64,000 nucleotides of DNA, taken from contig JADKEA010000008.1 of the NCBI GenBank assembly GCA_016718275.1, positions 120,984 through 184,983 on the forward strand, given 5' to 3'. A program made the position numbers and the translations under genes. A model generated the notes under the pieces. That model saw only the letters and a program-made list of their open reading frames with translations. It was not told the DNA's origin and did not search any database. Below are positions 17,739-25,866 of the stretch, piece after piece (position 1 is the first letter of the stretch; every line of letters starts with the position of its first letter). Source of the DNA: Candidatus Villigracilis affinis (GTDB lineage Bacteria; Chloroflexota; Anaerolineae; Anaerolineales; Villigracilaceae).

Positions 17739-19043
17739 TTATGCACGGGGGAAATACTTTCGAGAACGAAACTCCTCTACACGCCCGAAAAGCGCCGCTG
17801 TGGTCTTGCCGTTATTGTTGTTATCATCGTTGTCGTTGTCGTCATTGCTGTTATCGTCGTTATTATTGTCGTCGTTGGTATTATCACCATCATTGCTGTT
17901 GTCATCATTGGTATTGGTGTCATCGTTGACATTATCATTGGTATTCTCATTCGTATTGTCATTGACGTTGTCGTTCGTGTTGTCATTCACATTATCATTG
18001 GTGTTATCGTTGTCATTGATATTGTCGTTCTCGTTGACATTATCATTGCCATTATCGACGCCATTGTCATTGCCATCGTCGTTGCTGTTGCCATTATCAT
18101 TACCACCGCCGTCCTCGTTCTCGTTGTCGCCATCGTCGGTGTTGTCATCGTCGTTGCCATTGTTGTCATCATTAGTGTTTTCATTGGCATTTTGATTGTC
18201 ATTGTCGTTGCCATTCTCATTTTCGTTGGCACTGACATCTTCATTGATATTGCCGTTATCGTTCTCATCCAGGTTGCCATTGTCGTTGCCATTCATGTTG
18301 ATATTGCCCTGCTCGTGATTGTCAACCTCAACAGGCTCTCCCGCAGGGACAACCGTTCCGGGCGGCAATAGTTGGATCGATTCGGCATCCACAAATCCAG
18401 CGGCGTTGGTGCGGCCGGTGACTGTAACCGCCACCCCATTCACCAGTTCATCCACGGGCAGCGATGTTGTATCGAGAATTGCGACCTGAATACCCGATAC
18501 ATAGTGAAGGTCATTGACCTTCATGTAAATACCTGAAAACTGAATGGTTTCATGCCTGCCTTCGTTGAGCAGTTCACTGACTTCATGCAGGCGTTCATTT
18601 CCGAAGGTGTGTTCAAGCATTTCCCGAGTGGCATGGTCAAATGTAAAGAACAAGCGCACATTTTCCCATGTGAGTTTGACGGGATACAGATTCTCTCCGG
18701 GCAGAGCGGTCGACGAAGCGCCCACCAAGCCTGTTCCGCTTGCCAGGAACAAGGCGGTCATGGTGAATGAGATCGCCAGACGTTGGAAGAACGGAATCAC
18801 CCTTTTGCGCGGCGCGAACTTCGCCTCGCGCATTTCGGAGGCGCGCTGCAAAAGTTTGGCGCGCCCACGGCGGACAGCTTCCGGGGAAGGCTCCTGAGCC
18901 ATGGACCGTGCTTCGACGGAAGCCTTCAGGATCGGGCGTAATTCACCAGCAAAGCTGGGATAACGCGCGAGGAGGGCATCCATATCCGCGCCATTCTCAA
19001 GTTCCTGTATGCAAATTTCCAATATATCGTATAAGTTATTCAT
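17739..19043 (-). CDS. Anti-sigma-like membrane protein with N/D-rich tail
   Basis: 434 residues. The N-terminal ~75 residues are cytosolic and helical (LLARYPSFAGELRPIL), resembling the zinc-finger-less regulatory region of DUF5667-type proteins. A membrane helix (about 88-110, FFQRLAISFTMTALFLASG) leads to an extracytoplasmic DUF5667/DUF5666-like part (ALPGENLYPVKLTWENVRL and VAVTVTGRTNAAGFVDAESIQ). The last ~190 residues are almost only Asn, Asp, Gly, Thr and Glu. The gene overlaps the sigma-factor gene by 8 bp, as expected for a sigma/anti-sigma pair. The acidic tail could bind cations or reach through the cell wall, but this is inference. Confidence 0.8.
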   Translation of the reverse strand: MNNLYDILEICIQELENGADMDALLARYPSFAGELRPILKASVEARSMAQEPSPEAVRRGRAKLLQRASEMREAKFAPRKRVIPFFQRLAISFTMTALFLASGTGLVGASSTALPGENLYPVKLTWENVRLFFTFDHATREMLEHTFGNERLHEVSELLNEGRHETIQFSGIYMKVNDLHYVSGIQVAILDTTSLPVDELVNGVAVTVTGRTNAAGFVDAESIQLLPPGTVVPAGEPVEVDNHEQGNINMNGNDNGNLDENDNGNINEDVSANENENGNDNDNQNANENTNDDNNGNDDDNTDDGDNENEDGGGNDNGNSNDDGNDNGVDNGNDNVNENDNINDNDNTNDNVNDNTNDNVNDNTNENTNDNVNDDTNTNDDNSNDGDNTNDDNNNDDNSNDDNDNDDNNNNGKTTAALFGRVEEFRSRKYFPRA

Positions 19044-19584
19044 AGTTCACCTCACCAACCTCGCGCTGCAATGCAGCCAGCGCACGGAACTGGAGAGCCT
19101 TGACCGCGTTAACATTCTTATTCATAAAGGCCGCAGTCTCATCCAAAGAGTAGCCCTGTCCAAATCGCAGGGCGAGCACATTCTGTTGTTCGGGAGTTAA
19201 TTGCGCGTACGCTTCATTCACAGCTTGATTCTGTTCGCGCTGATCCACCTCGGAGGTTACGCTCTCACCTGCATCCGCCATGGATTCGTGGAGTTCATTT
19301 TCCGGGCGGCGATATTTCCGCCGCAGGTGATCAGTCACCATGTGGGAGGCCGTCCCGATCAGCCATCCCTTCAAACTTGTTTTCGGAGGCTGTCCATTTT
19401 GGACGGCTTCCAATAGACGAACAAACACATCACTGGCAATGTCTTCGGCTACCGTCGAATCGCCAAGCCGGTAACGAACATAACGATAGATCTCAGAAAA
19501 ATACTGGTCATAGACTGCACCGATTGTCTGCGCATCCAGCTTCTGTAACCCATCCAATTCCTTTTGTGTATCGGGTGCTGGCAT
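19036..19584 (-). CDS. ECF-type RNA polymerase sigma factor
   Basis: 182 residues. Region 2 is visible as YDQYFSEIYRYVRYRLGD with EDIASDVFVRLLEAV, and region 4 as LTPEQQNVLALRFGQGYSLDETAAFMNKNVNAVKALQFRAL (split here: the helix-turn-helix is SLDETAAFMNKNVNAVK). Regions 1 and 3 are absent, as in ECF factors. Its stop codon overlaps the start of the membrane protein gene downstream, which most likely encodes its regulator. The targets are unknown; the neighbouring pbpC and N/D-rich lipoprotein genes suggest an envelope role. Confidence 0.92.
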   Translation of the reverse strand: MPAPDTQKELDGLQKLDAQTIGAVYDQYFSEIYRYVRYRLGDSTVAEDIASDVFVRLLEAVQNGQPPKTSLKGWLIGTASHMVTDHLRRKYRRPENELHESMADAGESVTSEVDQREQNQAVNEAYAQLTPEQQNVLALRFGQGYSLDETAAFMNKNVNAVKALQFRALAALQREVGEVNYE

Positions 19585-19773
19585 GAGGTTACGAGTCTCC
19601 CGGAGGCCATGAAACAGATTCCATCATGGCAAATCCATCAGATAGTACAGCGGTGTATTTTGTGATGCTCCCGTGGCGCGGGGCTATCAGGAAAAGGCAG
19701 ATGGACAACCTTCTCATTTCAGGGTTTTCTCCAACAAGTACAGCTTGCGTATTCATCATATTCCTTCACATAC

Positions 19774-21279
19774 TTAAGGTGCTATCACCTCGAAAATCAC
19801 CGCCTGACCATCGCGATAGACCTCCCTCAACCCAGGATCTTCAGCGGCAACGCGCAGGAAATTGTCGTGATTCAAGTCGCTATGAACATAGCGGGCTGAG
19901 AACTGCGTTGCAATGATCTCGGACGGCTGGGGTGTTTTCCCACGGGTGATGTTTACCCATGTATCGTACATTTCCGCGTCATACAATTGCAGATAGGTGG
20001 GATCAAGGCCGATCAGGTAGGTGTTATGAGTATTATAAAAGAATAAGCGCGGAAAATCATCCCAATCTGTCTGAAAGACACGCTCACCTTCAGCGGTATT
20101 CTCGATCAACCAGGCAGATGCGCCCGCGTACAGATCGTAAGACTTGGAACGCTGCATCTGCTCCTGCACCGCGGGAATGGATTTGATCATACCTGCCGTC
20201 ACAGCCAGGGTAAGCAGGATGCCGGGGATATTGCTTTGCAGGTCGGTCCACACTGAACGGGTCAGTTTTGATCGGAAAACAGGATCAGGCTCAGGGTCCA
20301 CGAAGAGAGGCGCCCAGGCAAATGCGGCGAAGATCAAGGCGAAGGGTGGGAAATATTCCACGAAGCGGCGTGCCTGAAAAAGCATCAGTCCAAACAGGAG
20401 TGCGATCAAAAAGCTGGTCGCGGTTCGCACATCCATTTTGCGGCCTGCCAAACCGAGAGCAAGTGCTCCGCTGACAAATGCCACCAGTGCGGGCAGGGAG
20501 TTTTCCAACAACTGCGCTGTTTCGTAGGGATACCATTCATTGCCAACACTGACAGAGGTAGCTTCCACCAACTTGGGCAGCAGGTGACGATAAGTAAAAA
20601 CCAGGTTCGCAGGGAAGTACGGATTGATGATCACGCCCAACGCGATACCGATACCAGCCCACAGCAACAGACGATATTCCAGGCGACGCTCGATCATGGC
20701 CACGGCCAGCATGTGCAGCACGACAAGCGAGAGCATCAGCGGGAAGGCATCGTACGCCCAAACATAAACAAAGGAGAGAACCGCAAGGTGTTTGTATTTC
20801 CCTTCGAGCATCCAGGCCAGCGCAATCGCCAGAATTGCGAGAGAGAGTGATTGGGCGCGGGTAATACTCATACGGTAGAGAAAAGCATCAGAAATACCCA
20901 GTAAAGCCATTGCCCACAACCATGCCATGGGCACGCGCTGGCGGTGGAACAAGTACCAGACCGCCAAAAAAGCCAGGCTTGAAAAAGTAACCGCCGCCCA
21001 CTTGGCTCCTGTGTGCAGGTCGCCGAAGGTAAAGGGGATCAATGCCACGTGAAAAAGAAAATGATGGTCGTAGAATTCCTTTTCGCTGAGAATACTCAGG
21101 GGCAGCCAGATGAAATCGGGCTTCAAACCTTCCGTGCGCATGAGCCATGCAAGTTTGATGTGATAAAAGCCATCGTTGTCGGGCATATCGGGTGTGGCAA
21201 ACTGAACAGCAGCCATGCCGACGAAAAAAATAATGAATAATGCCAGGGGAAGAAATTTGGAAAGAGTCTGTTTTTGCAT
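19774..21279 (-). CDS. Multi-pass GT-C-like membrane protein
   Basis: 501 residues with about ten hydrophobic helices and a ~110-residue soluble C-terminus. An acidic motif in the first outer loop (DMPDNDGFYHIKLAWLM) and a second (EFYDHHFLFHV) resemble the DxD-type motifs of STT3/AglB/PglB oligosaccharyltransferases and other GT-C lipid-linked glycosyltransferases. The C-terminal part has VFQTDWDDFPRLFFYN, placed like the WWDYG region of STT3 but not identical to it. A polyprenyl-phosphate-sugar-dependent transferase is plausible; acceptor and donor are unknown. It is followed at a distance by the sigma gene on the same strand. Confidence 0.7.
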   Translation of the reverse strand: MQKQTLSKFLPLALFIIFFVGMAAVQFATPDMPDNDGFYHIKLAWLMRTEGLKPDFIWLPLSILSEKEFYDHHFLFHVALIPFTFGDLHTGAKWAAVTFSSLAFLAVWYLFHRQRVPMAWLWAMALLGISDAFLYRMSITRAQSLSLAILAIALAWMLEGKYKHLAVLSFVYVWAYDAFPLMLSLVVLHMLAVAMIERRLEYRLLLWAGIGIALGVIINPYFPANLVFTYRHLLPKLVEATSVSVGNEWYPYETAQLLENSLPALVAFVSGALALGLAGRKMDVRTATSFLIALLFGLMLFQARRFVEYFPPFALIFAAFAWAPLFVDPEPDPVFRSKLTRSVWTDLQSNIPGILLTLAVTAGMIKSIPAVQEQMQRSKSYDLYAGASAWLIENTAEGERVFQTDWDDFPRLFFYNTHNTYLIGLDPTYLQLYDAEMYDTWVNITRGKTPQPSEIIATQFSARYVHSDLNHDNFLRVAAEDPGLREVYRDGQAVIFEVIAP

Positions 21280-21374
21280 TGAAATACCCTTGCTCGGAAG
21301 AATAAGAGCAGCCCGCCTGAAGATCTCTTGACTCCAGGCGAGCCGTTCAATTTGAATTTCAGTCGCAGTGACGA

Positions 21375-22187
21375 TTAGCCGCCGTTGGTATTTCCATCGT
21401 TGGAATTGTCGTCATTGCTGTTGTCGCCGTCGTCGTTGGAATTGTCGTCATCACCATCATCATTGGAGTTGTCGTCAGTTCCGTCGTTGGAGTTGTCATC
21501 GTTGCCGTTATCGTCGGTTCCGTCGTTGGAATTGTCATCGTTGCCGTTATCGTCGGTTCCGTCGTTGGAATTGTCGTCGTTGCCGTTATCGTCAGTTCCG
21601 TCGTTGGAATTGTCGTCGTTGCCGTTGTCGTCAGTTCCGTCGTTGGAATTGTCGTCGTTGCTGTTGCCGTCAGTGGAGTCATCATCCTCACTGTCGTCAT
21701 TGCCATTGTCGGTGTTGGTGTTGTCGTCGGTACCACTGTTGGTGTTGTCGTCGGTACCGCTGTTGGTGTTGTCGCCTGTACCTGTGTTGGTATTATCACC
21801 CGTGCCAGTATTGGTGTTATCACCCGTGCCAGTGTTGGTATTGTCGTTTGTGCCCGTATTGGTATTGCCGTCATCTGCGGACGGAGTATCAATGCGTGTC
21901 ACAACAATTGAACCGTCCTCAGCCACTGAGGCTTCAATCTTGACAGTATCGCCGACCACATAAGTGCCAGCTTGTACAATTGCGGGGTCGACTGTAATGG
22001 TCTGACCGTTGACGACCCAGGTATTTCCATCGATGGATTCGATCACACCCGTGAATTCGACAGCGGATGCCTCAACTTTGGCTGCGCCAGCATCGGTCGT
22101 TGTGGCGGCGGGAGCGCCTGCGCAAGCGTTCATCAGCAGGGCGAGCAGGACGAGAGCGGGTCTGAGAAAGCGGAAGAATTGTTTCAT
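21375..22187 (-). CDS. DUF5666 lipoprotein with N/D-rich repeats
   Basis: The start at 22187 is chosen because AGAGGTG precedes it and a lipoprotein signal follows (ALLMNACAG, Cys lipidation near residue 21). A compact domain (FTGVIESIDGNTWVVNGQTI, VGDTVKIEASVAEDGSIVV) matches the DUF5666 beta-barrel type. From about residue 105 the chain is only Asn, Asp, Gly, Thr and Ser. It includes TGDNTN repeats and then about four copies of a 13-residue unit (NDGTDDNGNDDNS). It resembles the anti-sigma-like protein at 17739-19043 in both parts, so the two may share ancestry or location at the cell surface. Confidence 0.82.
   Translation of the reverse strand: MKQFFRFLRPALVLLALLMNACAGAPAATTTDAGAAKVEASAVEFTGVIESIDGNTWVVNGQTITVDPAIVQAGTYVVGDTVKIEASVAEDGSIVVTRIDTPSADDGNTNTGTNDNTNTGTGDNTNTGTGDNTNTGTGDNTNSGTDDNTNSGTDDNTNTDNGNDDSEDDDSTDGNSNDDNSNDGTDDNGNDDNSNDGTDDNGNDDNSNDGTDDNGNDDNSNDGTDDNGNDDNSNDGTDDNSNDDGDDDNSNDDGDNSNDDNSNDGNTNGG
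21470..21665 (-). repeat. 39-bp tandem repeats encoding N/D-rich units
   Basis: About four to five tandem copies of a 39-bp unit encode the 13-residue repeat NDGTDDNGNDDNS within the lipoprotein gene. Copies differ by single, mostly silent changes. The period is a multiple of three, so copy-number change would keep the frame. This is coding minisatellite, not a CRISPR array: there are no unique spacers. Confidence 0.88.
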
Positions 22188-22311
22188 GATTATCACCTCT
22201 TTTGGTTTAGTTTGATTACATACCACTAGTCGCCATAGGGGTGAAAAAGTTACGGCTTCCTCCAATCAATTTTCGAATTCAATTCATTCTTGTGAAAAAC
22301 AACACCAGGCT

Positions 22312-23424
22312 TTATTGAGCCGCCTTGAAAACGATTTGAAACTCCTCCATGAATTGTGCCGCAATGTCGCGGTTATAGATCACCACCAGTGTTTCATCAT
22401 TCCTTGTCTCGGCACTGTTGGTGAAATTATATGAACCAAATATCACGATACTCTTATCGATGATGATCACCTTGTGATGCATGAGACCGGGAATCCCATC
22501 CTTATACACATCGAGTTCGGCTTTGCTAAATGGGTCGAATTCAGTGCCAAGATTAGACTTGATCTGGTCAGCATCCATGACACCGGCCACAGTCAGTCCA
22601 TCGGCAGCACTGACCCGCATGACACTTCCGATCGGGTCGGCGGTGAAGGAATATGCCATAAAGTAGATGCTATCTTGCGCCGCAGCGCCGATCAGATCCA
22701 CCAGCGCGGCCTGCACATGATCATCGGGTGAGAAATAAATGTCGATGGGAGTGCCATCAATGGTCACACGCGGGTTGGGGGTGCCATAGCCTGCATCAGG
22801 GCCGAAAATATCGTCTTCGAACATTTCCTCGAATTCGGTTGTGAAATTTTCGGCGACCTTCGTCGAGCGGATCTTCATCAGGTTGTTGTTATCGGCATAT
22901 GCGCCTGAATCCGTGAAATTCATCGAACCCAGCCAAACCTCTGAATTATCGATCACCACAAATTTATTGTGCATCAAACCTTCGCGGCGGTCGCCTAAAA
23001 TAGGAATACCCGCATCCTTCAGCTTTTGCGGGTCGGAGCGGTCAAGGTTGTCGCTTTCCATGACCATGCGCACCCGCACACCGCGATCATGCGCACGCAA
23101 CAATGCGTCACGGATGCTGTTCAAGCTCAGGCTGTAAATCGCAACATCCACACTCAGGCGGGCTTCATCGATGGCATTGGCAAGCGGGCCATCGGGGCCG
23201 CCTGTTTCCTGAGAAGCCAGCGGGCTGGTGGGGTCGGTAAAATAAAGCTCAAACCAATCGCCGCGAACGCCGCGCCCGGCGCCAAGCGTAACCAGAGTCA
23301 AAGTTGTAGTGAAATCCGATTCGATCACCGTATCAACTTGCGGCGGAGTCGGAGTCGTTCCCGAGATCGAAGTACATGCAGTCAGTAAAACAAAAATATA
23401 AAGCAGGCTCAAGGTCTTTTTCAT
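22312..23424 (-). CDS. Phospholipase D-like lipoprotein
   Basis: 370 residues. A lipoprotein signal (LLTACTSIS, Cys about 17) is followed by two PLD half-domains. The HKD motifs are HNKFVVIDNSEVWLGSMNFT and HHKVIIIDKSIVIFGSYNF, each followed by the usual Asn/Ser-rich end. Both catalytic His-Lys pairs are present, so it should be active as a phosphodiesterase or nuclease on the outer face of the membrane. Whether the substrate is phospholipid or DNA cannot be told. It is divergent from murJ with only 36 bp between the genes. Confidence 0.9.
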   Translation of the reverse strand: MKKTLSLLYIFVLLTACTSISGTTPTPPQVDTVIESDFTTTLTLVTLGAGRGVRGDWFELYFTDPTSPLASQETGGPDGPLANAIDEARLSVDVAIYSLSLNSIRDALLRAHDRGVRVRMVMESDNLDRSDPQKLKDAGIPILGDRREGLMHNKFVVIDNSEVWLGSMNFTDSGAYADNNNLMKIRSTKVAENFTTEFEEMFEDDIFGPDAGYGTPNPRVTIDGTPIDIYFSPDDHVQAALVDLIGAAAQDSIYFMAYSFTADPIGSVMRVSAADGLTVAGVMDADQIKSNLGTEFDPFSKAELDVYKDGIPGLMHHKVIIIDKSIVIFGSYNFTNSAETRNDETLVVIYNRDIAAQFMEEFQIVFKAAQ

Positions 23425-23440
23425 GGAATTCTCCCAAAAC

Positions 23441-23450
23441 GATTATAATC
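23441..23450. promoter_or_regulatory. Palindromic shared -10 box between divergent genes
   Basis: GATTATAATC at 23441-23450 is a perfect palindrome, so it offers a TATAAT on both strands. It lies 11 nt before the murJ ATG and about 17 nt before the PLD ATG. A single overlapping -10 region could serve both divergent genes. The murJ transcript would have almost no 5' leader. Confidence 0.5.
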
Positions 23451-23460
23451 CCGCCACCCT

Positions 23461-25059
23461 ATGACAGAAACAAATGGAAATGCGAATCGCCAGATCGCGC
23501 GCGCGGCTGGCACGGTGATGTTTGCCATTTTACTTGGGCAAATTACCGGGCTTGCGCGCGGTGTCATCGTTGCACGCGCGTTCGGAGCCTCCCCCGAACT
23601 CGATGCATTCTTCGCCGCCAATCGTGTCAGCGAAACTCTTTTTTTGCTGGTGGCAGGTGGTGCGCTTGGTTCCGCTTTCATTCCAATGTTTACGGGACTG
23701 CTCGCCAAAAACGAAAAGGACTCGGCCTGGAGACTGGCCTCTTCGATCGCAAACGCGGTCACACTGACCCTCAGCCTGCTCGCGCTACTAGTGGCAGTGT
23801 TCGCCCCGCAAGTGGTCCGCTACGCGCTGGCCCCGGGCCTTTCCAGTGATCCGCAGCTCTTCACGCTGACCATTTCCCTGCTGCGTATTCAACTGATCTC
23901 AGCCGTGCTCTTCGGCATCGGCGGATTATTCGTCGGCATCCTGAACGCGCATCAGGTCTTTTTACTTCCTGCCCTCACTCCCGCCTTCTATCAAATCGGA
24001 ATTATCTTCGGCGCAATTGTGCTCGCTCCATCTCTTGGAATCTACGGGCTTGCCTGGGGCGTGGTCATCGGCTCTGTATTGTACGTAGCACTTCAACTTC
24101 CATCCCTTGTAAAACTTATTACCCGCCACTCATCCTTTTCTGCTTTCCACATCTCTCTCGGTTTGCAAGACTCAAATGTCCGTCAGGTCTTGTTGCTGAT
24201 GGGACCGCGCCTGATCGGTGTGGCCGTGGTGCAGTTGAATTTTTGGGTAAACACCTGGCTGGCCTCTCAAATGGCAAGCGGAAGCGTCTCTGGCTTGTAT
24301 TATGGATTTTCACTCATGCTCATGGCGCAGGCGGCCATTGCACAGTCAGTGGCCATCGCTGCGATGCCAACTTTTTCGGCGCAACACGCACTCGGTCAAA
24401 CAGACGAGATGCGCACATCCCTGGCGTCGTCTCTGCGAGGCGTTATTCTTTTGGCACTGCCTGCCAGCATTGGCTTAATGCTCCTGCGCGAGCCGCTCAT
24501 CTCGATGCTATATCAGCGTGGAAAGTTCGATGGCAACGATGTGCAGATCGTTTCGTGGGCCTTGCTTTGGTACGCGGCAGGAATTGTTGGCCACTCCATC
24601 ATGGAAATTTTGACCCGCGCCTTTTACGCACAGCACGATACAAAGACCCCCGTCATCATCGGCACCATTGCGATGGGACTAAACGTATTATTCAGTATTC
24701 TGTTCGCAAAATTATTCACATCCATCGGCTGGATGCCGCATGGCGGATTGGCACTGGCGAATTCTTTTGCAACTGCGCTTGAGGCGGCCACATTGTTCAT
24801 CGTAATGCGAAAGCGCCTGAAAGGCATCGAGGGTCCACACATTATGGGCGGAATCATTCCTTCAACTGCGGCGGCAATAGTGATGGCTTTATCAATTTTT
24901 GGCTGGCTTTCTGTTGGGAAAAACTTGAGCACATGGATTCTCGCCCTCATCGGCGTGATGATCGGCGGCGGGATTTACTTTGGCATGTTATGGATACTGC
25001 GTGTGCCTGAATTGCAATACATCGTCAATGGGGTATTGAGAAGACTAAAACGGAATTAA
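23461..25059 (+). CDS. murJ: Lipid II flippase MurJ (MviN)
   Basis: 532 residues with about fourteen membrane helices, the MOP-superfamily flippase that moves lipid II across the membrane for peptidoglycan synthesis. Family signatures include the early segment ITGLARGVIVARAFGAS, then DAFFAANRVSETLF and GALGSAFIPMFTGLLAK, and the later REPLISMLYQRGKFD with ILTRAFYAQHDTKTPV. Length and motif order are complete. It stands alone on its strand. Its presence with PBP1C supports a peptidoglycan-containing cell. Confidence 0.93.
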   Translation: MTETNGNANRQIARAAGTVMFAILLGQITGLARGVIVARAFGASPELDAFFAANRVSETLFLLVAGGALGSAFIPMFTGLLAKNEKDSAWRLASSIANAVTLTLSLLALLVAVFAPQVVRYALAPGLSSDPQLFTLTISLLRIQLISAVLFGIGGLFVGILNAHQVFLLPALTPAFYQIGIIFGAIVLAPSLGIYGLAWGVVIGSVLYVALQLPSLVKLITRHSSFSAFHISLGLQDSNVRQVLLLMGPRLIGVAVVQLNFWVNTWLASQMASGSVSGLYYGFSLMLMAQAAIAQSVAIAAMPTFSAQHALGQTDEMRTSLASSLRGVILLALPASIGLMLLREPLISMLYQRGKFDGNDVQIVSWALLWYAAGIVGHSIMEILTRAFYAQHDTKTPVIIGTIAMGLNVLFSILFAKLFTSIGWMPHGGLALANSFATALEAATLFIVMRKRLKGIEGPHIMGGIIPSTAAAIVMALSIFGWLSVGKNLSTWILALIGVMIGGGIYFGMLWILRVPELQYIVNGVLRRLKRN

Positions 25060-25061
25060 AA

Positions 25062-25091
25062 ATCGTCCTTCCTGAAAAAAGGAAAGACGAT
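25062..25091 (-). terminator. Terminator of the xseA-xseB-PAP2 operon
   Basis: ATCGTCCTTCC (25062-25072) and GGAAAGACGAT (25081-25091) form an 11-bp stem with one wobble pair. On the minus strand the stem is followed by TTTTTAATT, placing an intrinsic terminator about 30 bp after the last gene of the minus-strand operon. It also lies just past the murJ stop. Confidence 0.7.
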
Positions 25092-25123
25092 AGACGAAAG
25101 AAAATAATTAAGTGGGGATTTAT

Positions 25124-25576
25124 TTACGGCCAGATCAACCATTGCATGATGGCTACGAAGAAGCCAAGCAAAATGCCGCCAACCACTTCGAGCGGGGTAT
25201 GACCGATGACTTCCTTCAATTCGTTTTCGTCCCACATATGACCCTTGAGCAATTCCTCGAAAAGCACGTTGATTCTTTCCGCGTGCATGCCCGCCTGCCT
25301 GCGCACACCCGCGGCATCATGGGCGATGATCATGGTGATCGCCACCGCCACCCCAAAAAGCGGATTATCAAAACCGTGATACAAGCCGACGGCAACTGTC
25401 CCTGAAACCATCAAGGCGGAATGAGAGGAAGGCATGCCGCCTGGAGCAAAGAACATGGCCCACATCCAGCGGCGTGAGCGCAAATACTCCGTAGGAATCT
25501 TCAGCGCCTGCGCAATCAACCAGCCCGCCAGCACTGCGATCAAAACTTTGTTTTCGAGAAGGGTGGCCAGATTCAT
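25124..25576 (-). CDS. Divergent PAP2-family membrane protein (DUF212)
   Basis: 150 residues with three to four membrane helices. GGMPSSHSALM followed by HDAAGVRRQAGMHAE and HTPLEVVGGILLG is the signature of the DUF212 (YuiD-like) family, distantly related to PAP2 acid phosphatases and vanadium haloperoxidases. The likely reaction is hydrolysis of a lipid pyrophosphate or similar phosphoester. Its start overlaps the end of xseB by 4 bp, so the two are probably translationally coupled. Confidence 0.9.
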   Translation of the reverse strand: MNLATLLENKVLIAVLAGWLIAQALKIPTEYLRSRRWMWAMFFAPGGMPSSHSALMVSGTVAVGLYHGFDNPLFGVAVAITMIIAHDAAGVRRQAGMHAERINVLFEELLKGHMWDENELKEVIGHTPLEVVGGILLGFFVAIMQWLIWP

Positions 25577-25824
25577 TCCGAATCTTCCTCGAAGCCGACC
25601 AGGGAATCTCCAGCGAGTTTCTGCACCTTAAGCTGGGCTGACTCAAGCAGCGCGCCGCATTGCCTGACCAAGGCCTGACCCCGCTCAAACAGTTTCATCG
25701 ACTCTTCAAGTGGATTCTGCTCCCCTTCCAACACTTCAACGATCTGCTCAAGCTCTACCAATGCCTCTTCGTAGGTCAACTCCTCTATGGATTTTTCTGA
25801 TTTTTTGACAGCTGTCTTGGCCAT
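25573..25824 (-). CDS. xseB: Exodeoxyribonuclease VII small subunit
   Basis: About 83 residues. The ATG at 25824 with GGAG upstream is preferred over a TTG 18 nt earlier. The sequence LTYEEALVELEQIVEVLEGE then LEESMKLFERGQALVRQC is the standard XseB two-helix family. XseB binds XseA to form a nuclease that degrades single-stranded DNA from both ends. It lies 42 bp after xseA and overlaps the PAP2-like gene. Confidence 0.93.
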   Translation of the reverse strand: MAKTAVKKSEKSIEELTYEEALVELEQIVEVLEGEQNPLEESMKLFERGQALVRQCGALLESAQLKVQKLAGDSLVGFEEDSE

Positions 25825-25866
25825 ATTAACTCCGATACTCAATTTGGTATTTTTACGAATAACAAA

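Noticed and set aside
17670..18371. 233-codon plus-strand frame rich in Val and Ile opposite the N/D-rich tail
   Set aside because: It is the mirror of Asn/Asp codons (AAT/GAT read backwards give Ile/Val). It has no start context and no family; the minus-strand protein explains it.
21470..21665. 39-bp repeats considered as a CRISPR array
   Set aside because: Units abut directly with no unique spacers, encode a 13-residue repeat in frame, and lie inside a gene.
21368..21963. Two overlapping ~190-codon plus-strand frames opposite the second N/D-rich protein
   Set aside because: Same mirror effect of repeats; Ser/Leu- or Cys/Trp/Arg-rich without similarity.
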